Source: Halodesulfurarchaeum sp. HSR-GB (GTDB lineage: Archaea > Halobacteriota > Halobacteria > Halobacteriales > Halobacteriaceae). From it: 64,000 bases of DNA. Positions 45,568 to 53,712 of the stretch are shown here, one piece after another. The stretch lies in assembly GCF_031432215.1 (NCBI RefSeq), contig NZ_JAVKGN010000002.1, positions 62,001-126,000 of the forward strand. The letters are read 5' to 3'. Within the stretch, counting starts at the first letter, position 1; each line of letters begins with the position of its first letter. The position numbers were made by a program, and so were the translations under genes. The notes below the pieces were generated by a model that saw only the letters and a list, made by a program, of their open reading frames with translations, was not told the origin of the DNA and searched no databases.

Positions 45568-45720
45568 GAGCCGATCATCGCCTTCTATTTCGAGCAAGAA
45601 ATCAACGGCAACCTGGAGGGGAAGATCGTTTCCTTCCATCCAGAGAACCTCGACTCGAATCCCACGAGCGTGACTCCGCTCTCCAGCCTCGAGGACTCTC
45701 GGTTCAAAACGGACGTGTGA
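45568..45720 (+). pseudogene. 3' relic related to the 20.8 kb relic
   Basis: The frame reads EPIIAFYFEQEINGNLEGK and later FHPENLDS before a stop at 45720. It matches the AFYFDRRINGEVEGK..FHP segment near 20850. Both copies lack starts. The family is unidentified. Confidence 0.5.
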
Positions 45721-45731
45721 CCTACCTATGC

Positions 45732-46133
45732 TTATCTCCCGAACTGTTCACTATCCGACTTCCTGACATCATTTGCTGTATCAAACGATAAATCTGAATC
45801 GTCGATTTCCTCGGCAATGTCGTCAGGGATGTACTCGGATTGGTCAGCTGGATCAACCTCATACCCATCGTATAGTTCGATACCACGAACTGAGCCAACA
45901 TCCGCTGGCTCGATACCACCTTCATCGAGAGCAGCTCGAATCAACCTTGGCGAGAGTGGGATACGATACTCTTCTTCGACTTCCATTGAAAACGGGTTAT
46001 AGGCGGTGATCTTCGTCATATGACCTTCTTCCCATTCAGAGAAAGCATACGAAACCGCTGCCTGTGGATCGCCCTCTTGTGGATACCGAATCACAGAAAT
46101 CAGGTTTTCGCGATTGGTTTTGAATGTGCTCAT
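45732..46133 (-). CDS. hypothetical acidic protein
   Basis: A 133-residue acidic protein starting MSTFKTNREN. The centre (AAVSYAFSEWEEGHMTKITAYNPFSMEVEEEYRIPLSPRLI split by short turns) looks folded. The C-terminal 40 residues are Asp/Glu-rich. No family is recognised. It lies near the replicon and could be a small plasmid maintenance factor. Confidence 0.5.
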   Translation of the reverse strand: MSTFKTNRENLISVIRYPQEGDPQAAVSYAFSEWEEGHMTKITAYNPFSMEVEEEYRIPLSPRLIRAALDEGGIEPADVGSVRGIELYDGYEVDPADQSEYIPDDIAEEIDDSDLSFDTANDVRKSDSEQFGR

Positions 46134-46256
46134 TGTCTTCCTCTAACTGTATAATGAGACAAATCAAAAAGGTAGGTAAATCATATTCGATCCAATCCAT
46201 CGTCGTCGTCGTTCTCTTGCTGGTTTTTGGCCTCCATGAATCGGTGCGAGTCTATC

Positions 46257-46460
46257 ATGTCCGACCGTTACGAAACCAGTACCACCGAAGCCCAAATCAC
46301 AGTCACCGACACGAAAACTGGTGTCGAGCACAAATTCGCAGAAAGAACCACCACCCTCGTCTACGACGGCCCGCTCCCTTCGGCACCTGATGCAGTCAGG
46401 GACATAGCTCGAGATTTCTCCGGCAAACCCGTCCAGGAGAAAACCCCGGCGCGTCTCTAA
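46257..46460 (+). CDS. small hypothetical protein
   Basis: A 67-residue protein starting MSDRYETSTTEAQ at the ATG at 46257. The beta-type repeat of Thr/Val residues and a closing helix (DAVRDIARDFSGK) suggest a small folded domain. After its stop a further open stretch (about 46475-46665) contains GPVQIRDVQEPDIHRH and STIIVIDSNGHRVN in one frame. It may be a second small gene whose start I could not fix. Confidence 0.45.
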   Translation: MSDRYETSTTEAQITVTDTKTGVEHKFAERTTTLVYDGPLPSAPDAVRDIARDFSGKPVQEKTPARL

Positions 46461-46972
46461 ATCCCATCCTAAATCGTTTCCTCAGTTATGTCTGCGACGA
46501 CGAGCTCGGACCAGTACAAATCCGTGACGTCCAAGAACCGGATATTCATAGGCACAGACGGGAAGGATTCGACCACCACTTCATCAAATCGGAAAGCACA
46601 ATCATCGTCATCGACTCAAACGGTCACCGAGTCAATCGGGTCGAGCAAGTGAGCGCAAATTCCTAGATCAAAGCAATCAAAGTGCGTTACGGATAGCAGA
46701 ACCGCGAGTTGTATACAAATTTTATGGGAACGCTCGAAAACACTATGCTCGAGTCCACACCTTGACCCTATTTCAGTGATGAATACTCTCCATTGAGCCC
46801 CCTAATTGGGGTGGGGGACCCTACGTTTCCGTCGTAAATCGGTTATTTTTGATTTAGTAGACTCGGTTTCCTGAAAATACGAGCCAACCACCCCATTCCA
46901 CCCCACGTTTCCGTCGTAAATTCCGCCGGGAAGTAACACCCCACGTTTCCGTCGTTTCCTGGTTGGATTGCC

Positions 46973-47012
46973 CACGGAGGAATCCTCGCGCTTTAGCGCA
47001 GGGAGGAAGCCA
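46973..47012 (+). mobile_element. IS200/IS605 right-end relic among the origin repeats
   Basis: The sequence cacggaggaatcctcgcgc, then tttagcgcagggaggaag, looks like a right end of a haloarchaeal TnpB element, with a small GCGC-TTTA-GCGC hairpin. No tnpB is attached. It separates two groups of origin repeats, so an element once inserted in the origin. Confidence 0.5.
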
Positions 47013-47183
47013 AACCACCCCGGGTTTCCGTCGTAAATTTCGCCGGAAGGTAACACCCCGGATTTCCGTCGTTAATCGTGTATTTTCCTTTTGCCAAATT
47101 CTTCACCTGAAATTGTAGTCAAAACAGCACACCCCAGGTTTCCGTCGTAAATCTCGTTTGGGGAACACCCCAGGTTTCCGTCG

Positions 47184-48410
47184 TTAACCGTCTATCCAAC
47201 GATCCATCCGAGTGTCTTCGAGAATGGTTTCTCGAACAACTTCTGAATCTTCAATCAAACGATTTTGTAAATGGATACCGCCTTTTTTGCCCATGTTCAC
47301 CCGTTCTATCTCAAGAATATCCAAGAAAGCCTGTTCTTTGAGGATGTCTCTTACTCGACGAACAGAAAGTTTGTCAATGTCTAATTCTTTGCAAATTGCT
47401 TCATACTGTGAATACACTTCGCTAGTCATGAACGCATCTTTATTGGAATTTATATCAAGCTCTGTCAATGCCAGCAACGACGCTTTAGCTTGAGTCGGAG
47501 CCCCATCAATCAATTCTCGAAATCGCCCTTTTTCAGCATGTTGCTTGGCCTGCCGAACATGCTCCTCGAGGACCTTATTTGATTCTTCCTCATAGGCAAC
47601 CTCACCCGCATGACGCAATATGTCAATTGCTTTCCGGGCATCACCATGTTCCTGGGCGCTTAATGCAGCTGCGAGAGGAATAACATCCTCAGTTAAAACT
47701 CCATCATGGAACGCATCCTCTCGATTGTACATAATCTCACGAAGTTGATTGGCATCATATGGTTTGAAAAATAGCTCCTTGTGTTGGAAACTACTCTTTA
47801 CCCGCTCGTTGAGATTTTCTACATATTGAATTTTGTTGCTGATAGCAACAACACCAATGCTAGTATCGATCTTCCCCGCTTCTTCCGCTCGAGACAATTT
47901 CATTAACACATTATCATCTTGCATCATATCGATCTCGTCAAGAATTATGATTGTAGAATTATATTGTGAATCCATAATATCCCAAAGCAATTTGTAATAT
48001 TTCGATGTGCTTAACCCAGTATACGGAACTTCTATTCCTGTTTGATTCTCATCATTCAGAGATTCTGAAAGCGAAGAAATAACCTGGGTCTCCGTTTTGT
48101 CTTCGGCACAATCGATATACGCGGTTCCTACCTCAACCCCATCTTCAGCTGCGTTTCGAGCTCGAGAAGAAACGTGTTTAGATACAAGGGATTTTCCAGT
48201 CCCGGTTTTTCCATAGATAACAACATTATCAGGTGAATATCCATGGACAGCACCATTTAATCGGGTAGCCAATTTAGATATCTCAGTATCTCGCCCCACA
48301 ATACGATCGGCTTTGGGAACGTGCCCAATCTTTAGAAGATCCTTGTTCCGAAAAATCGGATCCTCTGAATTAAACAAAGAATCGCTAACGGTGTTTTGAT
48401 CGGAGGTCAT
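47184..48410 (-). CDS. orc1/cdc6: Orc1/Cdc6 replication initiator
   Basis: A 408-residue AAA+ initiator. Walker A YGKTGTGKS is near residue 67, Walker B IIILDEIDM near 155, sensor-type ISNKIQYVENL near 205, and a C-terminal winged-helix domain with SVRRVRDIL lies near 360. It is flanked on both sides by ORB-like repeats, one overlapping its stop codon, as usual for a haloarchaeal replicon where the initiator sits next to its origin. Codon use is more A+T-rich than in the PCNA block. Confidence 0.95.
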   Translation of the reverse strand: MTSDQNTVSDSLFNSEDPIFRNKDLLKIGHVPKADRIVGRDTEISKLATRLNGAVHGYSPDNVVIYGKTGTGKSLVSKHVSSRARNAAEDGVEVGTAYIDCAEDKTETQVISSLSESLNDENQTGIEVPYTGLSTSKYYKLLWDIMDSQYNSTIIILDEIDMMQDDNVLMKLSRAEEAGKIDTSIGVVAISNKIQYVENLNERVKSSFQHKELFFKPYDANQLREIMYNREDAFHDGVLTEDVIPLAAALSAQEHGDARKAIDILRHAGEVAYEEESNKVLEEHVRQAKQHAEKGRFRELIDGAPTQAKASLLALTELDINSNKDAFMTSEVYSQYEAICKELDIDKLSVRRVRDILKEQAFLDILEIERVNMGKKGGIHLQNRLIEDSEVVRETILEDTRMDRWIDG

Positions 48411-49108
48411 TATGATATTTCTAGGGTTGGAAGCCGAATTCCTATAAAAGTATAGGGTTAACCCACCCCAGGTTTCCGTCGTAAACTAGCCGATTTCAAG
48501 GAATAGAGAGTTTATAACGGCTAACTCGGGTGTTTGATATGTTAACCCTGTTTCCGACGTTAACGCTTGTTTAGTTAATACTCACCCACCCCAGGTTTCC
48601 GTCGTTAGCTAAGATACAGTAGAAGCGAAGGTCAAAATTTAAAAACTGTCTTATTACAGGTTGTATTGCAGAATCTTAGGCAGATTAAGTTTGAACCACG
48701 GTCCTGTATTTCAACGGACGAAACGAAATTCTTCGTTTCGTCAATGAAACGAAGTTAGCTTAATGAGCGATTCTCGTGTAGCCACCTTAAAGTTATGGGT
48801 AAGTTACACCTAATGGTAAAAAACCACTTTGCATGATCACAGATTGTTTTTCTTTAACGACGGAAACGTGGGGTGTCTGTCAACATATTTGAACCGCCTT
48901 AGAGCAAATGTGATACTCAGCCTATCTCGTCTACAGATTCAAACCTTGGATGGCTACGTTCCTCGAGAATACTAAAACTCTTCAAAAACCACCAAAAACC
49001 GAACCGGTTCAGAGGTGGGTGTAGGCAAAGTGAACTACCCCACCCTACTCGGTCACGGCTGACTCCGTTCGCTACTTGAGGACGGGGACTTAGCCTGTGA
49101 GAGTTAAA
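48411..49108. other. gene-free origin flank
   Basis: About 700 bases with no supported gene. It carries four origin repeats (one inverted), A+T-rich stretches and the 10-bp hairpin. The last 150 bases (from about 48960) are ordinary intergenic sequence leading to the broken nucleotidyltransferase gene. Confidence 0.55.
48718..48741. repeat. perfect 10-bp hairpin in the origin region
   Basis: ACGAAACGAA, a four-base loop ATTC, and TTCGTTTCGT form a perfect stem. A third related word (tgaaacgaag) follows at once. It lies in the gene-free stretch between the last direct repeat and the inverted repeat, so it may be part of the unwinding or regulatory region. Confidence 0.6.
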
Positions 49109-49459
49109 TCAATCCAGTAGGTCAACTTGTGTAGATAGATACTCTTGGAGGGCTGTGACTGTCTCCGTTGAAACAGCTGACGCCCCGAAATCACTCCGAT
49201 ACCCGTGCTTGAGTTCCTCACTTTCCAATATCTCTAATCCACGTTCGAGTTGTGCTCGCAGTGCAGCCTTATCCCCTCGTCGCAGGTGGGGTGTGACAGC
49301 TTCGAGGTCGGTTTCTTCTGCAACCGCCAGGACGTCTCGAAGGTCTGTTTCGCGACCGCTGTGGAGCTTTGCCGCTACGAGGACCGCACCGTCGATAACT
49401 CTCGCCGTGGTCGTTACCGTTCCACCGCTGATTTTTTGTTGGTGACTGTTCTCGTACAA
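49109..49459 (-). pseudogene. nucleotidyltransferase gene, 3' part split by a TnpB element
   Basis: About 116 codons resembling the C-terminal part of haloarchaeal nucleotidyltransferase-fold proteins (VIDGAVLVAAKLHSGRETDLRD..LEAVTPHLRRGD). The N-terminal part with the GG[Y] nucleotidyltransferase motif lies 1.9 kb away at 51395-51484, on the other side of the inserted element. The central part between them seems short of a full-length protein, so some coding sequence was probably also lost. Confidence 0.7.
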
Positions 49460-49515
49460 ATGACATCCTCCCCGTCGTGAACGACGGGGTTTCCTCCGTG
49501 GGAGTCACACCCAGT

Positions 49516-50856
49516 CTAAGACTCGCCGGAGGCAACATTCCCGTCACGGTGGACAGTACTCGGGTCTGTGCGCTGTTCTTTGGGACTTTCGTGAGAGTGT
49601 GGTGACTCCGACCATTCGTGGTCGTCCCACTCGAACCGCACGGGCCGTGCCATCGGCCTGACTGGGTTCTCTGTGTGCCGTCTCAGGAACGTTTCTGACG
49701 CCGTGAGGTCAGCGTGGCCCTCGAAGCCACAGGGACAAGTGAGCGTGTCCTGATGCCGTATCGTTCGGTCTGTCGAACCGCATTGCGGGCACTCTTGGCT
49801 GGTCCACGCTTCCGACCGGACTTCCACCGAAATACCGTATTCCTCGGCGGTACACGCCAGTCGTTCGGTGAATTGCTTGAACGCCCAGAAGTTGTGGGTC
49901 TTGGCGTTGGTTTCGACCGACCAGTGCGTTTCGAGTACGTCGGTCAACCCACCGATATACACCGTGTCCACGCCCTCGGCGTACAGTTGTTCCATCATGT
50001 CACGGCACAATGCTTCTTGGGCGTGGTCGCGGCGACGGGTTCGCTTGCGGTACAGCCGCCGGATACGCTCGCTACTGTATCGGCCTTCTTCGAGTTTCGA
50101 CTGTAACCGGGCGATTTCTCGCGTCGTCTCGCGGAACCGCTGGAACAACTCGCGGCCCTCGTACAGGTATTGCTCGCCGGTCGTCGTGGTACAGGCGACG
50201 AGATTGTTCGCACCAATATCCAGAGCGGCCTTCTCGTCGGCCAGTGGAGTGTCCCGTGCATCAGAAACAGTCACGGGTTGCGAAGCTCTGAAGGTGCTGT
50301 CTGTCTCGTCGTACCACAGGTCCAATCGGCCCTGTTTCTCGTAGTCGGGCCAATTCGGGTCGCCAGCGATCTCCAGCCGGAGACGCCCGGTGTGGTCGTA
50401 TCGGTCTTTCAAATCGCTCCCGACCAGTATCTCAAGTCGGGACCACTCGCCCCATTCGACGGTGTATGCGTCTTTTCGGATGACGCCTTTGAGAACGCGG
50501 CCATCGTCTTCGTTGCCACGGAATCCCGGCGGCTCCGGGTGTTCCGTGACCGACGTATTTTCGGGGTCGTGGTACTGGTCTTTCAACCGGAAGAACGCCC
50601 GCCAGGCTTCGCTGTTTTTGCGAATGACCTGTTGGGCGGTGGACGCGCCGAGAACTCCTTTATATTTGCCATCGAGAGCGCCGGTATTAGCATCCCACAC
50701 GTCCTCGCCCTCGAAGCCGTCCTCGTCGTTGTACCGCATGAGGCGCTGATAGTTGACTTCGTTCCAGAGAGCGGCGGAAGCGTCCAACAGGTCCCGGAGC
50801 AGTTGCTCTCCATCGTCAGAGAGCGGTCGCACGGCGAACGTGTTGGTACGCTTCAT
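49516..50856 (-). CDS. tnpB: TnpB-family protein lacking the RuvC-II glutamate
   Basis: A 446-residue TnpB from [11 protein letters not shown] (about 15 codons of frame precede it without similarity). RuvC-I has [11 protein letters not shown]. The zinc finger has CPQC and CPCGF. RuvC-III has [10 protein letters not shown]. The RuvC-II position reads [11 protein letters not shown], with Gly-Gly where active enzymes have Glu-Asp. The following [18 protein letters not shown] is kept. It may be cleavage-dead and act by RNA-guided binding, or use an alternative glutamate such as the one in DVLETHW. Related haloarchaeal proteins with GDL at this place exist as far as I recall. Confidence 0.85.
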   Translation of the reverse strand: MKRTNTFAVRPLSDDGEQLLRDLLDASAALWNEVNYQRLMRYNDEDGFEGEDVWDANTGALDGKYKGVLGASTAQQVIRKNSEAWRAFFRLKDQYHDPENTSVTEHPEPPGFRGNEDDGRVLKGVIRKDAYTVEWGEWSRLEILVGSDLKDRYDHTGRLRLEIAGDPNWPDYEKQGRLDLWYDETDSTFRASQPVTVSDARDTPLADEKAALDIGANNLVACTTTTGEQYLYEGRELFQRFRETTREIARLQSKLEEGRYSSERIRRLYRKRTRRRDHAQEALCRDMMEQLYAEGVDTVYIGGLTDVLETHWSVETNAKTHNFWAFKQFTERLACTAEEYGISVEVRSEAWTSQECPQCGSTDRTIRHQDTLTCPCGFEGHADLTASETFLRRHTENPVRPMARPVRFEWDDHEWSESPHSHESPKEQRTDPSTVHRDGNVASGES

Positions 50857-50899
50857 GCCACAATTTTTACGTCTCCACGTCAAATAAGTCTTATGAGAC

Positions 50900-50971
50900 A
50901 TGGCGACTGAAACGCCACTAACCTGCTACATCTGTGGGCAGACCAACGACGACTGGATGACAGTTGAATGA
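50900..50971 (+). CDS. tiny CxxC frame, first of three coupled cistrons
   Basis: A 23-residue frame ([19 protein letters not shown]..) divergent from tnpB. Its stop overlaps the next start as ATGA. It contains one CxxC and the next frame contains another, so the two could be halves of one zinc-ribbon protein separated by a frameshift. The start is 44 bases from the tnpB start, so the two directions share a promoter region. Confidence 0.4.
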   Translation: MATETPLTCYICGQTNDDWMTVE

Positions 50972-51126
50972 TTGGATTGTTTGAGGACCAAGAGGAGGCC
51001 CACGAACGCTTCAAAGAAAAGCACGGCACGGAACCGGAAAGTTACCTGTTCGTCTGCCCGAAGTGTGAAGATGAGAATCCCCACCACGCCGAGAACTCTT
51101 ACGAGAAATACGGGAAATACCAATGA
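50968..51126 (+). CDS. 52-residue CPKC protein, second coupled cistron
   Basis: A frame starting [15 protein letters not shown], with CPKC near residue 34 and a polar C-terminus. Its start and stop both lie in ATGA overlaps with its neighbours. It has the helix-then-zinc-knuckle look of a small DNA- or RNA-binding protein. The function in the element is unknown. Confidence 0.5.
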   Translation: MIGLFEDQEEAHERFKEKHGTEPESYLFVCPKCEDENPHHAENSYEKYGKYQ

Positions 51127-51266
51127 GGCCAGCAATCGACATTTCGTACGGCTTGCACGGACGGCTCAAAGACTACGCAGAAGCGAACGATGTGGACCTT
51201 TCGGAAGCCTATGGCGAGGTGTTAGAAGCCGGTCTTGAAGCGTTGGAGACTCAAGACCAGCAGTAA
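51123..51266 (+). CDS. 47-residue protein, third coupled cistron, ribbon-helix-helix-like
   Basis: A frame reading MRPAIDISYGLHGRLKDYAE, then DVDLSEAYGEVLEAGLEAL. One strand followed by two helices is the plan of small ribbon-helix-helix DNA-binding proteins such as CopG. It ends inside the left part of the element. As a passenger it could regulate tnpB transcription from the shared upstream region. Confidence 0.5.
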   Translation: MRPAIDISYGLHGRLKDYAEANDVDLSEAYGEVLEAGLEALETQDQQ

Positions 51267-51394
51267 CGTGGCGGTACTGTAACCGAGTTTACGCGATTCA
51301 CGCCCGTCCCCAGAAATCGTAGATTTCTGGTGTGCGAACGAGACGCGAAGCGTCTCGTCAAGGCCGTGAACGGCGGGACTCTCTCTGTTGAAAG

Positions 51395-51484
51395 GTAGCC
51401 GCCGACAAGGACGTACTCGTGCCTCTCTTGAGTGAGTTCCTCGAGCAATTCGATGAGCGCGTCACTTCGGTTGTGGAAACTCAT
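51395..51484 (-). pseudogene. nucleotidyltransferase gene, 5' part
   Basis: The first 30 codons (MSFHNRSDALIELLEELTQE, then YVLVGGY) of a nucleotidyltransferase-fold protein, ending abruptly at the left end of the TnpB element. The ATG overlaps the stop of the HTH gene (ATGA). Intact HTH plus nucleotidyltransferase pairs of this layout resemble AbiE/MenT-like toxin-antitoxin systems. Here the putative toxin is broken. Confidence 0.7.
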
Positions 51485-52155
51485 GTTTGTGCCCGTTCCG
51501 TCTCCTGGTAAGTGACATCGAGTTCCAGGTCGTCGTACATCCGGTCGAGCATCGCGAGCGCCGATTGGAATTGGGCGTAGTTTTCGCGCATATATTCAAT
51601 CGTTTCCGATCTCGGGATCACCGGATAGCCTTCGACGTGCTCGATTTCAAGTGATGGTTGTGGATCGATGACAATCTGCAACGGACCTCCGAGTTCGTCT
51701 TGGGGCTGCCGCTCGAATCCAGTAGGAAGTTCAAACGACTCGAAAAACGCCTCCCAAGTGTCGACGTCCTGCTCACGAACGGCCAGGAACAGCGGATAGT
51801 CGGTGGGGTCGCGACCGACTTGGTAGCCCCCCTGTGTCCACACGTAGACAGCGTCGATGCGGGTGAATGCGAATGGCCAGTCACCGAACTGTGGAAGGAC
51901 GTAAGCCTCCTCAATGGTTGGTGGACTAACGCTGGCGCTGGCAGCGACGAGCTCGCGAGCTGCATCTCTTACGCGGTCGTCGATGACAGAGAGCCCGTCA
52001 TCATAGTGAACGTATCCAGCGTCTTCGAGGCGGTTGACGGCCTGTCTTACCGTCTCGTAGGGTGTGTGGAGGTGGTGGGCGACTCGACGGATGGAGTCAC
52101 CCCTCTCGATAGCGAGGATGACCTGTGCCGCCGTATCGTTGAGAACTTCATACAT
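51481..52155 (-). CDS. HTH protein paired with the broken nucleotidyltransferase
   Basis: A 224-residue protein. An N-terminal winged helix (IRRVAHHLHTPYETVRQAVNRLEDAGYVHYDDGL) covers residues 18-55. The rest, with VYVWTQGGYQVGRDPTDYPLFLAV, is a domain typical of the haloarchaeal partner of nucleotidyltransferases. It is probably the antitoxin/regulator of an AbiE-like pair and binds its own promoter. With its partner split by the TnpB element it is now orphaned. Confidence 0.72.
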   Translation of the reverse strand: MYEVLNDTAAQVILAIERGDSIRRVAHHLHTPYETVRQAVNRLEDAGYVHYDDGLSVIDDRVRDAARELVAASASVSPPTIEEAYVLPQFGDWPFAFTRIDAVYVWTQGGYQVGRDPTDYPLFLAVREQDVDTWEAFFESFELPTGFERQPQDELGGPLQIVIDPQPSLEIEHVEGYPVIPRSETIEYMRENYAQFQSALAMLDRMYDDLELDVTYQETERAQT

Positions 52156-52258
52156 CTTATAATTACCAATAATCCGGTAACAGTTAAAAGTCTAACTCGA
52201 ATGGGTCTTAGGCGATTTTATCCGTTTGGGGAGGAAAAAGCCGCCCCGTTCTGCCGAC

Positions 52259-52306
52259 CCTTATGTAACTCCAAAACCAATATACCCCTCTGTCGGTTAC
52301 ATAAGG
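52259..52306 (+). promoter_or_regulatory. dyad operator over a TATA-like box
   Basis: CCTTATGTAAC (52259-52269) and GTTACATAAGG (52296-52306) form a perfect 11-base inverted repeat. Between them AATATACC lies about 27 bases before the ATG at 52309, the normal position for a haloarchaeal TATA box of a leaderless transcript. A dimeric repressor binding both arms would cover the promoter. Confidence 0.7.
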
Positions 52307-52308
52307 CT

Positions 52309-52635
52309 ATGGAACACCCGTCAGCGCCCGCCTCTCTGCCGAAATATCTGGCCGAAGGGCTACCCAAGCAAGACGACTCGACGCTTCGCGACACCCAAGC
52401 GTACATCGAAGACCTCCTCGAGGCCAGGAATGAACCAATCAAGGAAACCGAACTGCCTGATACCGCAGAAGTCGTAGAGACTGACTCTAAGGGGAAAGGA
52501 TCGGTTGTCAAGGAAAAAGTGAAATGCGGCGACGAATCCTGTCATTGTGCAGACGGGGAACAGCATGGCCCGTATCTCTACAGATATTGGAAAGAGAACG
52601 GCAAAACACGATCTGAATACGTAGGAAAGCCTTGA
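52309..52635 (+). CDS. DUF6788-like small protein with Cys/His cluster
   Basis: A 108-residue protein. The C-terminal 40 residues carry CGDESCHCADGEQHGPYLYRY and end in RSEYVGKP, a pattern shared with the DUF6788 family found near mobile elements. The Cys/His cluster probably binds a metal. The N-terminal half is helical and acidic. Its promoter lies inside the dyad just upstream. I use the ATG at 52309; a long open frame further upstream is antisense shadow. Confidence 0.7.
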   Translation: MEHPSAPASLPKYLAEGLPKQDDSTLRDTQAYIEDLLEARNEPIKETELPDTAEVVETDSKGKGSVVKEKVKCGDESCHCADGEQHGPYLYRYWKENGKTRSEYVGKP

Positions 52636-52952
52636 ATCGGCTCTGTTGAAATCCTTTGCAAATGATATATTTCAGTGGCCGTGCTGAATATAGACCTTAG
52701 GTTCAGCAAACCGGTATGGAGTAAACTCGGGCAGAACTTCCGTCATCATGTAATTACTGTCGAAAACTGAATAATGAGCGATTCGACGTTTTGAGAACGA
52801 ACTACCGATTGCCAAAATTGCGTTTGCTCTGTCACCGATTATTGGCCAGGATCGAAAGGTTCGGGTAGTCTTTCCTGCCATAGCAAAACTCCCGTTGGTT
52901 GGTATGGACCGAGGCCGGCGTTCGGTCGGCGGTAGATGAATGGCTACAAGAG
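52636..52952. other. gene-free stretch with a type B site
   Basis: The B site at 52682-52708 has the left arm TGCTGAATA, core TAGACC and right arm GTTCAGCA. Just before it, ggctctgttgaaatcctttgcaa looks like the end of a haloarchaeal IS element, but no transposase is attached. Nothing else is supported. Confidence 0.45.
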
Positions 52953-53258
52953 CTAAATTGACGGAGTCACCGGATATGGTGCGGGTTCCCCGTCATTACC
53001 ACTCGCTTGAAGCAGTTTCTTCCCATCTATAGTGATTACATACTGCGACGGCCCATCTTGTGGAACCGGGCAGCCCTTGGACATCGGACAAGTATCACAC
53101 GCAGAACCGGCACAATCGAGATCTTGTAGGTGACCTGCACGAACCTGTGATTCGATAATTGCCTTCACAGCGTCTGGCCGCATTGCTAACTGCTCGGCGA
53201 TGTCTCTAATCTCGATGCCGCGGTTAACGAATCCGAGTACCTCCTCGTAAACGCTCAT
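52953..53258 (-). CDS. FeoC-like HTH protein with four cysteines
   Basis: A 101-residue protein. Residues 5-45 form an HTH (EIRDIAEQLAMRPDAVKAII). A cysteine cluster follows (C-x4-C-x2-C-x5-C in DCAGSACDTCPMSKGC), as in FeoC proteins that bind an Fe-S cluster. It is the last gene of the Feo operon and overlaps the preceding gene by four bases. It probably senses iron or oxygen for FeoB control. Confidence 0.7.
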   Translation of the reverse strand: MSVYEEVLGFVNRGIEIRDIAEQLAMRPDAVKAIIESQVRAGHLQDLDCAGSACDTCPMSKGCPVPQDGPSQYVITIDGKKLLQASGNDGEPAPYPVTPSI

Positions 53259-53710
53259 TTCCCCTCACCTGCTGCAGTAGGTTCAAACGCTTGCATGCGA
53301 TATTTAACCACGACAAGTGCGAACAGTCCGAAGATGATCGAGGGGCTATACGGCGGGGCAAATGCGAGGGCGATCTGATCCAATTCTGCAACCCAAACAT
53401 CGTGGCCACCTGGAATCGCTCCAAGGAACCGACCGAGAAGATCAGTTACGGCAACGATCCAGAGCATCGTCCCCGCAAGCACTGTTACCACCTGATTTCG
53501 GCGAGATCCGAGGCCATGCGTTGAACCGTAAAGGAAAAACGCCCCGGCCGATGCGACGATGACGCCACGCCAGAGCAGGTACGTTCCGCTAACACTCAAG
53601 ACGGAAATCGAAACGGAATTCCCGGAAACGCCGGCCAACAACTGGAGGCTACCGATCAACACCGAGATAATCCCTAATGCCCCGAAGTAAATCTCATCCC
53701 AGGATGGCAT
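53255..53710 (-). CDS. four-pass membrane protein in the Feo operon
   Basis: A 151-residue protein with four hydrophobic segments (near 10, 42, 75 and 122) and no recognised motif. It starts two bases after the FeoB transport-domain gene and overlaps the FeoC-like gene. It is probably an accessory subunit of the iron transporter. Confidence 0.6.
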   Translation of the reverse strand: MPSWDEIYFGALGIISVLIGSLQLLAGVSGNSVSISVLSVSGTYLLWRGVIVASAGAFFLYGSTHGLGSRRNQVVTVLAGTMLWIVAVTDLLGRFLGAIPGGHDVWVAELDQIALAFAPPYSPSIIFGLFALVVVKYRMQAFEPTAAGEGK

Positions 53711-53712
53711 TT

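Larger units (their letters stand above)
46818..48877. repeat. replication origin: iteron-like repeats around orc1/cdc6
   Basis: About eleven copies of CACCCC(A/G)(C/G)GTTTCCGTCGT, most followed by TAAAT or TAA, occur near 46818, 46899, 46936, 47014, 47052, 47128, 47163, 48461, 48544 (half), 48583 and 48853 (inverted). The G/C-rich block plus GTTTCC resembles haloarchaeal ORB elements bound by Orc1/Cdc6. A+T-rich DNA at 48610-48680 and 48790-48860 could be the unwinding region. The inverted last copy would face the others across it, as in mapped archaeal origins. Confidence 0.82.
49460..51394 (-). mobile_element. TnpB-only IS200/IS605 element inserted in a nucleotidyltransferase gene
   Basis: On the - strand the left end near 51394 begins ctttcaacagagagagtccc and holds a hairpin-rich stretch (gagacgcttcgcgtctcg, aaatctacgatttct). 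The right end near 49465-49490 has CCCCGTCGTTCACGACGGGG. It contains tnpB on the - strand and three tiny coupled frames on the + strand, and no tnpA. The flanking halves of the interrupted gene define the insertion point. Confidence 0.78.

Noticed and set aside
46488-46665. Ser/Thr-rich frame starting at an ATG
   Set aside because: The overlapping frame with GPVQIRDV and STIIVIDSNG looks more protein-like. Neither has a convincing start, so I only mention it under the neighbouring gene.
46818-48877. Origin repeats considered as a CRISPR array
   Set aside because: Spacing between repeats is irregular (about 35 to over 1000 bases), one copy is inverted, and no cas gene is near. The orc1/cdc6 gene among them makes an origin the better explanation.
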